From Pseudomonas putida NBRC 14164 (lineage in GTDB: Bacteria > Pseudomonadota > Gammaproteobacteria > Pseudomonadales > Pseudomonadaceae), in NCBI RefSeq assembly GCF_000412675.1, contig NC_021505.1:1482501-1546500 (forward strand): a stretch of DNA of 64,000 nucleotides, read 5' to 3'. A program made the translations under genes and the position numbers. Positions 24,520 through 32,631 of the stretch are shown one piece after another. The notes under the pieces were generated by a model. The model was given only the letters and a program-made list of their open reading frames with translations. It ran no database searches and was not told the origin of the DNA. Every line of letters begins with the position of its first letter. The stretch's first letter is position 1.

Positions 24520-25842
24520 GTGTTCTCCCAATTCGCCCTGCATGAACGCCTGCTTAAAGCCGTGGCCGAGCTTAAATTTGTCGAGCCGACCCCGGTGCAG
24601 GCCGCGGCCATCCCCCTGGCCCTGCAAGGGCGCGACCTGCGTGTGACTGCGCAGACCGGCAGTGGCAAGACGGCGGCCTTCGTACTGCCGCTGCTCAACC
24701 GCCTGGTCGACCTGAAAGGTGGGCGCGTCGAGATCCGTGCGCTGATCCTGCTGCCGACCCGCGAGCTGGCCCAGCAAACCTTGAAGCAGGTGGAGCTGTT
24801 CTCGCAGTTCACCTATATCAAGGCGGGCCTGGTGACCGGCGGCGAAGACTTCAAGGAGCAGGCCGCCATGCTACGCAAGGTGCCGGACGTGCTGATCGGC
24901 ACCCCGGGCCGCCTGCTTGAGCAGCTCAACGCCGGCAACCTCGACCTGTCCCACGTGCAGGTACTTATCCTCGACGAAGCTGACCGCATGCTGGACATGG
25001 GCTTTGCCGAAGACATGGAGCGCCTGTGCAAGGAGTGCGAGAACCGCGAGCAGACCCTGCTGTTCTCCGCCACCACCGGTGGCGCTGCCCTGCGCGACAT
25101 CATCGGCAAGGTGCTGAAAGACCCTGAGCACCTGATGCTCAACAGCGTCTCGCAGCTGGCCGAAGGCACCCGCCAGCAGATCATCACCGCCGACCACGAC
25201 CAGCACAAAGAGCACATTGCGCAGTGGCTGCTGGCCAACGAAACCTTCGACAAGGCGATCATCTTCACCAACACCCGCGCCATGGCCGACCGCATCTACG
25301 GTCACCTGGTGGCCAAGGACGTGAAGGCTTTCGTGTTGCACGGCGAGAAGGACCAGAAAGACCGCAAACTGGCCATCGAGCGCTTCAAGCAGGGCAGCTC
25401 CAAGGTGCTGGTGGCTACCGACGTGGCGGCTCGCGGCCTGGATATCGACGGCCTGGACCTGGTGATCAACTTCGACATGCCTCGCAGCGGTGACGAGTAC
25501 GTACACCGCGTGGGCCGTACCGGCCGTGCCGGTGGCGAAGGCCTGGCGATCTCGCTGATCACCCACAACGACTGGAACCTGATGTCGAGCATCGAACGCT
25601 ACCTCAAGCAGCAGTTCGAGCGCCGTGTGATCAAGGAAGTGAAAGGCACCTACAGCGGGCCGAAGAAGGTCAAGGCCTCGGGCAAGGCTGTTGGCGCCAA
25701 GAAGAAGAAAGTTGACAAGAAAACCGGCGACAAGAAAGCTGCCGCCAAGCGCAAGCCAACCGCCAAACCGCGGGCCAATGCACCTCTGGCCAGCGCTGAC
25801 GGCCTGGCGCCGCTGAAAAAGCGCAAGCCTTCTGCTGAATAA
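24520..25842 (+). CDS. DEAD-box ATP-dependent RNA helicase
   Basis: 440 aa from GTG 24520 (AGG upstream); an in-frame ATG at 24481 would add 13 residues but has no ribosome-binding site. Q-motif FVEPTPVQAAAIPLALQ, Walker A AQTGSGKT, PTRELAQQ, the DEAD box in LDEADRMLDMG, SAT in LLFSATTGG and VHRVGRTGRAG are all present. The C-terminal tail of about 65 residues is Lys-rich and low in complexity, suited to RNA binding. Closest in type to RhlE/SrmB/DeaD. Roles in ribosome assembly or cold growth are family inference. Confidence 0.88.
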   Translation: MFSQFALHERLLKAVAELKFVEPTPVQAAAIPLALQGRDLRVTAQTGSGKTAAFVLPLLNRLVDLKGGRVEIRALILLPTRELAQQTLKQVELFSQFTYIKAGLVTGGEDFKEQAAMLRKVPDVLIGTPGRLLEQLNAGNLDLSHVQVLILDEADRMLDMGFAEDMERLCKECENREQTLLFSATTGGAALRDIIGKVLKDPEHLMLNSVSQLAEGTRQQIITADHDQHKEHIAQWLLANETFDKAIIFTNTRAMADRIYGHLVAKDVKAFVLHGEKDQKDRKLAIERFKQGSSKVLVATDVAARGLDIDGLDLVINFDMPRSGDEYVHRVGRTGRAGGEGLAISLITHNDWNLMSSIERYLKQQFERRVIKEVKGTYSGPKKVKASGKAVGAKKKKVDKKTGDKKAAAKRKPTAKPRANAPLASADGLAPLKKRKPSAE

Positions 25843-25853
25843 GTAGCTATCAA

Positions 25854-25944
25854 GGCCCTATCGACGGCAAGCCAGCTCCCACAGGGAAACCATAGACGCT
25901 GAATTCAGCGGGACTTGTGGGGCTGGCTTGCCGGCGATGGAGCC
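25854..25944. repeat. Paired inverted REP element, one copy degenerate
   Basis: The left copy GCCCTATCGACGGCAAGCC has an A for C; the right copy GGGGCTGGCTTGCCGGCGAT lacks one base of GTGGGAGC. It is between convergent genes. The changes suggest drift of an older element. Confidence 0.8.
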
Positions 25945-25959
25945 ATCGAAGGCAACCGG

Positions 25960-26232
25960 TCAATCAGCCTTCTTCTCCGCCGTTTTCAGTTCCTTGATCC
26001 GCTGGTCTATCAGCTGGCACTTGTCGGGCAAGTCCTTGCTCGCCGTCCCTAGATCCATCCCTTGAAGCTCGTCGTTGATCTCCTTCGCCTTCTGCGGGTT
26101 CTGCTCGGTCAACTGGGTAACCAACCCGGCCAGCTCTTCACGTTTCTGCGTGGCTTCTTCCGGCGTGCAGGCCCAGACGGGCAGGGCGCAGGACAGGGCA
26201 ATGACGCAGGTAATCGGCAGCAGCGGTTTCAT
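25960..26232 (-). CDS. Small secreted hypothetical protein
   Basis: 90 aa. Signal peptide MKPLLPITCVIALSCALPVWA, then a short helical, Glu/Gln/Lys-rich mature part with two Cys (ACTPEEA and DKCQLID). It looks like a small periplasmic helical-hairpin protein. No family is recognised with confidence. Strong AGGTAAAAAGG ribosome-binding region before the ATG (complement 26230-26232). Confidence 0.75.
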   Translation of the reverse strand: MKPLLPITCVIALSCALPVWACTPEEATQKREELAGLVTQLTEQNPQKAKEINDELQGMDLGTASKDLPDKCQLIDQRIKELKTAEKKAD

Positions 26233-26318
26233 CCTTTTTACCTCTAGCGGTGGCTATGCGCGGTGGAACATTGCGGCGGCAAGCAAGTTCAGCCTTGGCG
26301 ACCGATGGCGCAGAAGCG

Positions 26319-26615
26319 TTATCCCCTGGCGAGGTGAGGCCGCGCCGTCATGTCTATTTCCAACGCCTTCATCACGATCAGAAACGACTTCAGCGTAGGA
26401 TTGCCATGCTCGCTGAATGACCTGTAAAGCTGCTCTCGGGACAGCCCAGTCTCTTTCGCCAGTTCGCTCATGCCCTTGGCGCGTGCAACCACGCCGACAG
26501 CTTTAGCGACATAGCTGGCATCGCCGGTTTCAAGTGCATCGGTCATGAACTGCGCGATTGCTTCAGGTGTCGTGAGGTACGCGGCAGGATCGAATTCAGA
26601 GAAGGTTTCAGTCAT
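26319..26615 (-). CDS. Antitoxin of a RelE/HigB-type module (HI1420-like)
   Basis: 98 aa DNA-binding antitoxin. The HTH is in VARAKGMSELAKETGLSREQLYRSFSEHGNPTLKSFLIVMKAL, as in the 'addiction module antitoxin' family next to HI1419-like toxins. The start ATG (complement 26613-26615) has GGAGG upstream and lies inside the toxin's last codons (8-bp overlap), so synthesis is coupled. Toxin-first order is that of higBA-like modules. It should bind both the toxin and the palindrome upstream of the toxin gene. The frame is open further upstream inside the toxin gene; that longer start is not supported. Confidence 0.85.
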   Translation of the reverse strand: MTETFSEFDPAAYLTTPEAIAQFMTDALETGDASYVAKAVGVVARAKGMSELAKETGLSREQLYRSFSEHGNPTLKSFLIVMKALEIDMTARPHLARG

Positions 26616-26910
26616 TTTGCATCCTCCACGAACGCAGAATCTGGTGGGCAACCTTGATGTCTCGCTTTTGACTGCTTTTGTCGCCGCCACAGAGCAGAAT
26701 GACGAAGGTGCTGCCCGTCTGATGGAAGTACACCCGGTAGCCAGGACCATAGTGAATTTTGAGCTCACTCACGCCATGGCCTACCGGAGATACGTCGCCA
26801 GGCAGACCCTCCATCAACCGGTTGATCCGAGAAATGATTCGGGCTCTGGCGCTTAAGTCCCGTAGTCCGGTCACCCAATGTCTGAAACTGCTGGATTCGA
26901 TTTTCTTCAT
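26608..26910 (-). CDS. Toxin of a RelE/ParE-superfamily module (HI1419-like killer protein)
   Basis: 100 aa. Sequence features of the COG3657 'addiction module killer protein' group: FRHWVTGLRDLSARARIISRINRL, ELKIHYGPGYRVYFHQTG, ILLCGGDKSSQKRDIKVAH. These proteins share the RelE fold, and most cut mRNA at the ribosome. First gene of the pair, read from a promoter embedded in a 16-bp palindrome. The region looks more AT-rich than its neighbours, in keeping with mobility of such modules. Confidence 0.85.
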   Translation of the reverse strand: MKKIESSSFRHWVTGLRDLSARARIISRINRLMEGLPGDVSPVGHGVSELKIHYGPGYRVYFHQTGSTFVILLCGGDKSSQKRDIKVAHQILRSWRMQND

Positions 26911-26919
26911 CGAGTGAAT

Positions 26920-26952
26920 GTAGTTTATAAACTACACCAGGCGAGGCAGCAA
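26920..26952 (-). promoter_or_regulatory. Toxin-antitoxin promoter overlapping a perfect 16-bp palindrome
   Basis: Read leftward: TTGCTG (26947-26952), a 17-bp spacer, then TATAAA (26924-26929). The -10 box lies inside the palindrome GTAGTTTATAAACTAC (26920-26935), 9 bp before the toxin ATG. Binding of antitoxin or complex here would block RNA polymerase directly. Sequence seen; autoregulation inferred from the family. Confidence 0.75.
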
Positions 26953-27085
26953 ATGGTTTCTGTCTATTGCTGCCTACGCGGCTTCAGACTGTAGCATCCA
27001 TCCAGCCTTCATCTTTCGGAACACCGCTTGCGCCGGCAGGTCCCAACCTGTGTACCCCTTCCGTCCACAGCAGGAGCCCGTAGCC

Positions 27086-27481
27086 ATGAGCATCGCCTAC
27101 GATTGGGACCTGATCGAACGTCTGCTGCACGAAGTGCAGAACGGCGCCGGTCACAGCTTTACGCCACGCCCCTATGCCGAACAGCACGCCGCGGCGCAGG
27201 CCGCCAAAGGTGAGCCGGTGGGGGACCTGGACCACCTTAAAACCCATGCTTGCGAGTATGAAAAGTTGCTGTTCGAGCGTGGCTTCATCGAAAGCCGCCC
27301 GGAAGAAGAGGGCGGCAATGGCGAAAACTTCGTGCTGACCGAGCGCGGGTTACGCTTGTTGAGCCTGATCGACAGCAGCATCCCGGGCTTCGAACACCCG
27401 CGCCAGGTGCTGGACGAACAGGCGGATGCGCTGGATGAGGCAACCTTCGAACAGGTGTCTTCGAAGGCGCAGATCGCTTGA
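27086..27481 (+). CDS. DUF2513-like hypothetical protein
   Basis: 131 aa, cytoplasmic. The layout resembles DUF2513: DLIERLLHEVQNGAG at the N-terminus, HLKTHACEYEKLLFERGFIE, and LTERGLRLLSLI, which reads like a winged-helix wing. AGGAG stands about 14 bp before ATG 27086. It could be a DNA-binding protein, but this is not shown. Stand-alone gene next to the toxin-antitoxin pair. Confidence 0.6.
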   Translation: MSIAYDWDLIERLLHEVQNGAGHSFTPRPYAEQHAAAQAAKGEPVGDLDHLKTHACEYEKLLFERGFIESRPEEEGGNGENFVLTERGLRLLSLIDSSIPGFEHPRQVLDEQADALDEATFEQVSSKAQIA

Positions 27482-27587
27482 GGTCGTTTTGAGGCTGGCA
27501 AGAGCGGGTAGGGAAACCCGATAATCGGTAGCTTCTGAATACTGCCGAGCCTTTGCCCATGCTTTCTATCACCCCACAGGCCCGCCT

Positions 27588-28514
27588 ATGAGCGCGGTCC
27601 GCAAGAACCCTGACGCCTTTGCCTTTCAGGTGATGCTGGGGCTGTGCCTGATCTGGGGTTGCCAGCAGGTGCTGATCAAGACCGCCGCCGTCGACATCGC
27701 GCCGGTGATGCAGGCCGCGCTGCGCAATGGCATCGCAGCTGTGCTGGTGGCGCTGATGCTGTGCTGGCGCGGTGGCTGGGATCAGGTCGGCAGCACATGG
27801 CGCGCGGGTTTGCTCGCGGGCGGGCTGTTCGGTGTGGAATTCCTGTTCATCGCCGAAGGCCTGAAGCTGACGTCGGCGGCGCACATGTCGGTGTTTCTCT
27901 ATACCGCACCGGTGTTCACCGCGTTGGGCCTGCACTTCCGGCTACCCAGCGAGCAGCTGCGGTTTTTGCAGTGGCTGGGGATTTTGTTGGCATTTGGCGG
28001 CATAGCCATGGCGTTTGCTGGCGGCATGTCGTTCGAGGAAATGGATGGGCGCATGCTGCTGGGTGATGCCTTTGGCGTGATCGCCGGGCTGGCCTGGGGC
28101 GCTACTACAGTCGTGGTGCGCTGCTCGCGGCTGTCGGAAGCACCGGCTACCTTGACCTTGTTCTATCAGCTGGCGGTAGGTTTTGCAGGCCTGTTGCTGA
28201 TTGCCTTGCTTAGCGGGCAGATCGGCGCTGTATCGCTGACACCCTTGGCGATGGGCAGTGTGCTGTTCCAGGGGGTTGTGGTGTCGTTCATCAGTTACCT
28301 GACCTGGTTCTGGTTGCTGCGCAAATACCTGGCGTCCAACCTGGCGGTGTTTTCGTTCATTACCCCGCTGTTCGGGGTTACCTTTGGGGTGCTGCTGCTG
28401 GATGAGCCGTTGAGCGTCAATTTCGTGATCGGCGCGCTGTTGGTGTTGCTGGGCGTGGTTCTGGTGAGTGCCGAGCCTTGGGTGAAGCAACAACTGCGCA
28501 AGCTGGTGGGTTGA
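27588..28514 (+). CDS. EamA-family (DMT) transporter
   Basis: 308 aa, about ten membrane spans, with two EamA repeats (LGLCLIWGCQQVLIKTAAVDIAP at the start; DAFGVIAGLAWGATTVVVR opening the second). Inner-membrane exporter or importer of small metabolites; substrate unknown. ATG 27588 is preceded by a weak site. It is one of three EamA proteins in the window and not closely similar to the others. Confidence 0.83.
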   Translation: MSAVRKNPDAFAFQVMLGLCLIWGCQQVLIKTAAVDIAPVMQAALRNGIAAVLVALMLCWRGGWDQVGSTWRAGLLAGGLFGVEFLFIAEGLKLTSAAHMSVFLYTAPVFTALGLHFRLPSEQLRFLQWLGILLAFGGIAMAFAGGMSFEEMDGRMLLGDAFGVIAGLAWGATTVVVRCSRLSEAPATLTLFYQLAVGFAGLLLIALLSGQIGAVSLTPLAMGSVLFQGVVVSFISYLTWFWLLRKYLASNLAVFSFITPLFGVTFGVLLLDEPLSVNFVIGALLVLLGVVLVSAEPWVKQQLRKLVG

Positions 28515-28528
28515 AGGTTGCCTGTGCT

Positions 28529-28623
28529 GGCCCCATCGCCGCCAAGCCAGCTCCCACAGGAGTACATCAGGCCTTGAAGTGGTACGTATACCTGTGGGAG
28601 CTGGCTTGCCGGCGATAGGGCCC
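28529..28623. repeat. Paired inverted REP element, GCCGGCAAGCCAGCTCCCACAG type
   Basis: The left copy has GCCGCCAAGCC (one change); the right copy is canonical. It lies between convergent transporter genes. Confidence 0.87.
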
Positions 28624-28643
28624 GTGCAGGCAAAATCAGCTGC

Positions 28644-29813
28644 TCAGGCTGTACGGGCTACTGCCTGGCAACCTTGAGTGCTCTGCCCACTGGTCATGAC
28701 CAGCACGCCCGCCAGCCCCAGCCCCACCGCCGCCAGCATTAACGCCGGCTGCAGGCCGCCGCTGTAATGGCTACTGACCGCAGCCAACAACGGCCCGCTC
28801 AACTGCCCCAGGGCAAAGCACGCGGTCAGCAGCCCGGCATTGCGCTGTGTGGCATGCGGTGCCAGCTCCCGCGAGCCTTGCATCACCAGTTGCATGCAGG
28901 CCAGGAACGGCCCGCCACACAGCACCACTCCCAGCGCCAACCCGATACCCCCGCCCATCAGGCAGGCCAGCACGCCAAGCCCTTGCAACCACAAGGTGGC
29001 GGTGAGCCAGGTCGAGGTGCGGCCACCACGGCGCAGGCTCACCAGCATCACCCCCAGCGCTGCCGACAGGCCAAACGCCGGCCAGAACAGATCGGCCATC
29101 CACTGCCCGCGAAACTGCTGGTTGGCCATCTGTGAGAGGAAGGTGGCTGGCAGGATGTAACCCACGCCGTACAGCGCGTATACCAGCGCCAGGCGGCCAA
29201 TGCCGACGCTGCGGGTCGGGCCCGGCTGCGAGGGCGATGAGGTTGGCGCAGCTTGTATAACGCGTGGCAACCAAGGCCGCACGGCCAGCAGCATCACCAG
29301 CGCGGCCACGGCATATATCAGCCACAGTGCTGCCGAGCCCAGCCCAGCCAGGTGCGCCACCAGTGCCAACAGGCCGGTCACGGCGATGCCCAGGCCGGGC
29401 CCTGCAAACACCAGGGCACCCAGCCGTTGGTGGTTGTGCGCGTTGGCCACCTGTTGGCTGAGGCTGGTGATCATCACCAGCACCCAGGCACTGGCCACGC
29501 CGGTGCCAAAGCGCAGCAGCAGGTGGCTCCAGAATCCGTCGGCGGCCCATGAGGCCAGGGTCAGCAGCACGCACAGCCACAGCCCCCCATGCAGGCGCAG
29601 GCGCACCTGGCCGGGTGAGCGGGCGAACATGGCGTCCACCGCGCCAATGAAATAGCCCAGGTAGTTGGCGGCCGCGACCAGCCCGGCGACCGTCAGGTCG
29701 AACTGGCCTTCGGCGATCAGTTGCGGCAGTTGCGGGGTGAGGGCAAAACGGCCGATGCCCATGGCCATCATCAGCGCCACGGCGCTGGCCAGCAGTTGAA
29801 TGAGGGGCGACAT
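28644..29813 (-). CDS. YbfB/YjiJ-family MFS transporter
   Basis: 389 aa, about twelve membrane spans. The N-terminus MALMMAMGIGRFALTPQLPQL is typical of the YbfB/YjiJ group. Substrate unknown; some members export sugars or drugs. The ATG complement is at 29811-29813 with AGGAG upstream. Divergent from the LysR gene 106 bp away, which probably controls it. Confidence 0.83.
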   Translation of the reverse strand: MSPLIQLLASAVALMMAMGIGRFALTPQLPQLIAEGQFDLTVAGLVAAANYLGYFIGAVDAMFARSPGQVRLRLHGGLWLCVLLTLASWAADGFWSHLLLRFGTGVASAWVLVMITSLSQQVANAHNHQRLGALVFAGPGLGIAVTGLLALVAHLAGLGSAALWLIYAVAALVMLLAVRPWLPRVIQAAPTSSPSQPGPTRSVGIGRLALVYALYGVGYILPATFLSQMANQQFRGQWMADLFWPAFGLSAALGVMLVSLRRGGRTSTWLTATLWLQGLGVLACLMGGGIGLALGVVLCGGPFLACMQLVMQGSRELAPHATQRNAGLLTACFALGQLSGPLLAAVSSHYSGGLQPALMLAAVGLGLAGVLVMTSGQSTQGCQAVARTA

Positions 29814-29868
29814 GACAGGTCTCCTGCACGGATGTAAGCGATGACTGGCAGGTTAGGGCGCTTTCATT

Positions 29869-29883
29869 TTCAATAAAATTGAA
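29869..29883. promoter_or_regulatory. Inverted repeat between MFS and LysR genes
   Basis: TTCAAT-AAA-ATTGAA in an AT-rich spacer between divergent starts, 37 bp before the LysR GTG. Size and T-rich/A-rich arms fit a LysR-family recognition site. Inferred. Confidence 0.5.
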
Positions 29884-29919
29884 TAATGATGATCAAGTTG
29901 TTCTGTTTTGGAGAATGCT

Positions 29920-30813
29920 GTGGAATTCAGCCAGCTGCGTATCTTCCAGGCTGTGGCCGAGGAAGGCTCGGTCACCCGTGCCGCCGGACGCTTGCACCGT
30001 GTGCCATCGAACCTGTCGACGCGTTTGCGCCAGCTTGAGGAGCAACTGGGTGTCGAGTTGTTCCTGCGTGAGCGCCAGCGCCTGCAGCTGTCGCCGGCCG
30101 GCAAGGTGCTGTTGGAGTACGCCAACCGCCTGTCGGCGCTGCGCGACGAGGCGCTGGCCGCTGTGCGCGGCGGCCAGCCAGCCGGGGATTTCGTACTGGG
30201 GACCATGTACAGCACGGCGGCGACTCACCTGCCGGCGTTGCTGGCGCGTTATCACCAGGCCTACCCCACGGTGAACCTGCAGGTGCGCGCAGCGCCTAGC
30301 GGCGAGTTGCTTGAAGGCCTGCTTGGCCACACACTGGACGCTGCCTTGGTAGATGGCCCGCCGAGCCTGGCAGGGCTGGATGGCGTGCCGCTGTGCGAAG
30401 AGCAGCTGGTGCTGATCACCAGCCCCGAGCACCCAGCGGTGCACACTGCCAAGGATGTGGCGGGCAAGGCGGTGTTCACCTTCCGCCAGGGCTGTTCGTA
30501 CCGCATGCGCCTGGAAGCGTGGTATGCCCATGCCCACACGCCGATGGGCCGGGTGATGGAGATCGAGTCGTATCAGAGCATGCTGGCCTGCGTGATCGCC
30601 GGTGCAGGCGTGGCGATGATGGCCCAGTCGATGCTCGACAGCCTGCCTGGGCGCACCCAGGTAAGGGTGCACCCGCTGCAGGCGCCGTTCGATCAGGCGG
30701 TCACCTGGCTGATGTGGCGTCAGGGTATGCGTGGGGCGAATTTGCAGGCGTGGATCGACCTGCAACAAAGCGAAACGATTAACCAGTCGTCGGAATGCGC
30801 CGCTACGGCTTGA
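29920..30813 (+). CDS. LysR-family regulator, PtrR-like
   Basis: 297 aa. The HTH region EFSQLRIFQAVAEEGSVTRAAGRLHRVPSNLSTRLRQLEEQLG resembles E. coli PtrR/YneJ, which controls a putrescine-linked gene; the shared HRVPSNL block is distinctive. The start is GTG 29920 with GGAGA upstream. It is divergent from the YbfB-type MFS gene. Its stop codon overlaps an Anr-like box that probably drives the next transcript. By position it is the counterpart of PA1413. Confidence 0.82.
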   Translation: MEFSQLRIFQAVAEEGSVTRAAGRLHRVPSNLSTRLRQLEEQLGVELFLRERQRLQLSPAGKVLLEYANRLSALRDEALAAVRGGQPAGDFVLGTMYSTAATHLPALLARYHQAYPTVNLQVRAAPSGELLEGLLGHTLDAALVDGPPSLAGLDGVPLCEEQLVLITSPEHPAVHTAKDVAGKAVFTFRQGCSYRMRLEAWYAHAHTPMGRVMEIESYQSMLACVIAGAGVAMMAQSMLDSLPGRTQVRVHPLQAPFDQAVTWLMWRQGMRGANLQAWIDLQQSETINQSSECAATA

Positions 30814-30823
30814 TCCGCGTCAA
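30810..30823 (+). promoter_or_regulatory. Anr/FNR-type box
   Basis: TTGATCCGCGTCAA matches the Anr consensus TTGAT-N4-ATCAA at 9 of 10 fixed positions. It overlaps the LysR stop codon. A class II FNR-type start would fall near 30858, with a weak -10 (CATAGG, 30845-30850). Direct match seen; function inferred. Confidence 0.6.
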
Positions 30824-30937
30824 AATGGCCCTTATCTGTAAGAGCATAGGCATGCGTAATACAGGACATCAGGCTATGATCTGTATGAAACATCCCAGGA
30901 TTGATTCGCCGTGAGGCTGACCCGTCAAGGGGGCATT

Positions 30938-31066
30938 ATGAATAAACCACTGTCCAACTGGCTCCACGACCTGGCGGTCGCCCTGGGGCTGATTCCACCA
31001 CCCTTGCAGCCGGTGCCGATCCCGACTGACGAAGAGCAGCGCAAACGCCAACCGCGTCGTCGCTGA
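30938..31066 (+). CDS. 42-aa small protein, PA1414-like by position
   Basis: ATG 30938 follows AAGGGGG 4 bp earlier, a strong ribosome-binding site. The peptide starts MNKPLSNWLHDLAVALGLIP, has a Pro-rich middle (PPPLQPVPIPTDEE) and a basic tail (QRKRQPRRR). A short amphipathic helix plus a basic tail would suit RNA or membrane-surface binding, but function is unknown. It is followed within 10 bp by a strong terminator, so it is its own transcription unit. Confidence 0.65.
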   Translation: MNKPLSNWLHDLAVALGLIPPPLQPVPIPTDEEQRKRQPRRR

Positions 31067-31074
31067 TAAAAGAC

Positions 31075-31113
31075 AAAGGCCGCAGCCCCTGGGTGGGTGC
31101 TGCGGCCTTTTTT
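31075..31113 (+). terminator. Strong Rho-independent terminator of the small transcript
   Basis: 12-bp perfect stem AAAGGCCGCAGC/GCTGCGGCCTTT (31075-31086 and 31099-31110) with a 12-nt loop and a T-tract. Bases just outside (AGACA/TGTCT) can nearly extend the stem. Confidence 0.93.
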
Positions 31114-31142
31114 GTGTCTTGGAGTTTACTGTTATCTCTTCT

Positions 31143-31236
31143 GGCCCTATCGCCGGCAAGCCAGCTCCCACAGTTACTGCGCAAGCCTCAGGCCCTGTGC
31201 ATTTTTTGTGGGAGCTGGCTTGCCGGCGATAGAGCC
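31143..31236. repeat. Paired inverted REP element, GCCGGCAAGCCAGCTCCCACAG type
   Basis: Inverted copies ending GCTCCCACAG and starting GTGGGAGC around a spacer of about 35 bp. It lies between the small transcript and the convergent symporter gene. Confidence 0.88.
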
Positions 31237-31251
31237 GCTTCAGGCTAATGG

Positions 31252-32631
31252 TCAGGCCAGATTCACCGCACCGACTGGTTTGCGCGACATCAGGCTAACC
31301 GCTACGAAGCTCACCAAGCCGATCGCCAGGCTGTAGTAGATCGGCGTGTTGGCTTCCAGCCCGTCCTTGAACATGAACAGCAGCGCGGTGGCAAAGCCCA
31401 GCGACATGCTGGCAATCGCGCCGGCGGTGGTCGCACGCTTCCAGAAGATCGCCCCGATCAGCGGGATCAGCATGCCACCGACCAACAGGTTGTAGGCCAG
31501 GGTCAGTGCATTGATCACATCGTTCACCATCAGCGCGATGCCCAGCACCACCAGGCCGGTGAGCAGGGTGAACAGACGGCTCATGCCCAGGCTCGACTGC
31601 TTGCCGCCACGCAGCTTGGGCAGCAGGTCTTCGGTCACGGTGGTCGAGGCGGCCAGCAGGCCGGCACTGGCGGTGGACATCATGGCTGCCAGGGCTGCGG
31701 CCATCAGCAGGCCACGGATGCCATCGGGCAGGGTGCTTTTGATCATCTCGGCAAAGGCGTTGTTCGGGTTGGCCAGGTCGGGCATCAGCACATGCGCGGC
31801 CATGCCGATGGCGGCGCAGGCCAGGCCGTACACCACACAGTACACACCGGCAACGGTACCGGCACGCTGGCAGACCTTTTCGTCACGCGCGGTGAACACC
31901 CGCTGCCAGATATCCTGGCCGATGAGGATGCCGAAGAAGTAGATCAGGAAGTAGGTGATGATGGTGTCCCAGCCAATGGTGGTCAGCTGGAAGCTGGCCG
32001 CTGGCAGTTTGGCCACCAGGGTGTCCCAGCCACCGGCCTTGTACAGGCACACCGGCAGCAGGATGAACATCAGGCCGACGGTCTTGATCACGAACTGGAC
32101 GATGTCGGTCAGGGTCAGCGACCACATGCCGCCAATGGTGGAGTACAGCACCACCACACCGCCGCCGAGCAGCAGCGAAGCCCAGAACGGCAAGTCCAGC
32201 AGCACCTGCAATACGGTGGCCATGGCCAGGGTCGAGGTGACGCCGATCATCAGTGCGTAAGCCAGCATGATCACGGCGCTGGCCTGGCGTGCGGTGGGGT
32301 TGTAGCGTTGCTCAAGCACCTGGGTCACGGTGAAGATGCGCAGGCGCAGCAACGGTTTGGCCAGGAACAGGTTGATGGCAATGATGCCCAGGCCCAGGGC
32401 TGCGCACAGCCAGAAGCCGGAAATGCCATGGACGTAGCCCAGGCGCACGGTGCCGACGGTGGAAGCGCCACCGAGCACGGTGGTGGCCATGGTGCCCATG
32501 TACAGCACAGGGCCCAGGTTGCGCCCGGCTACCAGGTAGTCTTCATGGGTTTTTGCGCGCCGCATGCCATACCAGCCAAGCCCGAGCATGCCGGCGGTAT
32601 AGATCATTACAACAATGATGTCCAAGGCCAT
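31252..32631 (-). CDS. Sodium/solute symporter (SSS family)
   Basis: 459 aa, about twelve to thirteen membrane spans. The N-terminal MRRAKTHEDYLVAGRNLGP and GGASTVGTVRLGYVHGISGFW are typical of the family. The start ATG (complement 32629-32631) has GGGAG upstream and a near-match to the Hfq/Crc motif (AATAAAGA) in the leader. It lies 132 bp after guanidinobutyrase on the same strand, so it is probably co-transcribed and likely imports 4-guanidinobutyrate or a related compound. The substrate is inferred from context only. Confidence 0.82.
   Translation of the reverse strand: MALDIIVVMIYTAGMLGLGWYGMRRAKTHEDYLVAGRNLGPVLYMGTMATTVLGGASTVGTVRLGYVHGISGFWLCAALGLGIIAINLFLAKPLLRLRIFTVTQVLEQRYNPTARQASAVIMLAYALMIGVTSTLAMATVLQVLLDLPFWASLLLGGGVVVLYSTIGGMWSLTLTDIVQFVIKTVGLMFILLPVCLYKAGGWDTLVAKLPAASFQLTTIGWDTIITYFLIYFFGILIGQDIWQRVFTARDEKVCQRAGTVAGVYCVVYGLACAAIGMAAHVLMPDLANPNNAFAEMIKSTLPDGIRGLLMAAALAAMMSTASAGLLAASTTVTEDLLPKLRGGKQSSLGMSRLFTLLTGLVVLGIALMVNDVINALTLAYNLLVGGMLIPLIGAIFWKRATTAGAIASMSLGFATALLFMFKDGLEANTPIYYSLAIGLVSFVAVSLMSRKPVGAVNLA

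Larger units (their letters stand above)
30858..31113 (+). ncRNA. Short transcript, candidate homologue of SicX/PA1414 sRNA
   Basis: A unit of about 255 nt is bounded by the Anr-like box (start predicted near 30858) and a strong terminator (31075-31113), and it includes a 42-codon ORF. Downstream genes (symporter, gbuA, gbuR, chemoreceptor) and the upstream LysR gene match PA1413-PA1423 of P. aeruginosa as I recall them. There the short PA1414 gene yields the oxygen-responsive sRNA SicX. Start point inferred, not measured. It may act as RNA, peptide or both. Confidence 0.5.
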
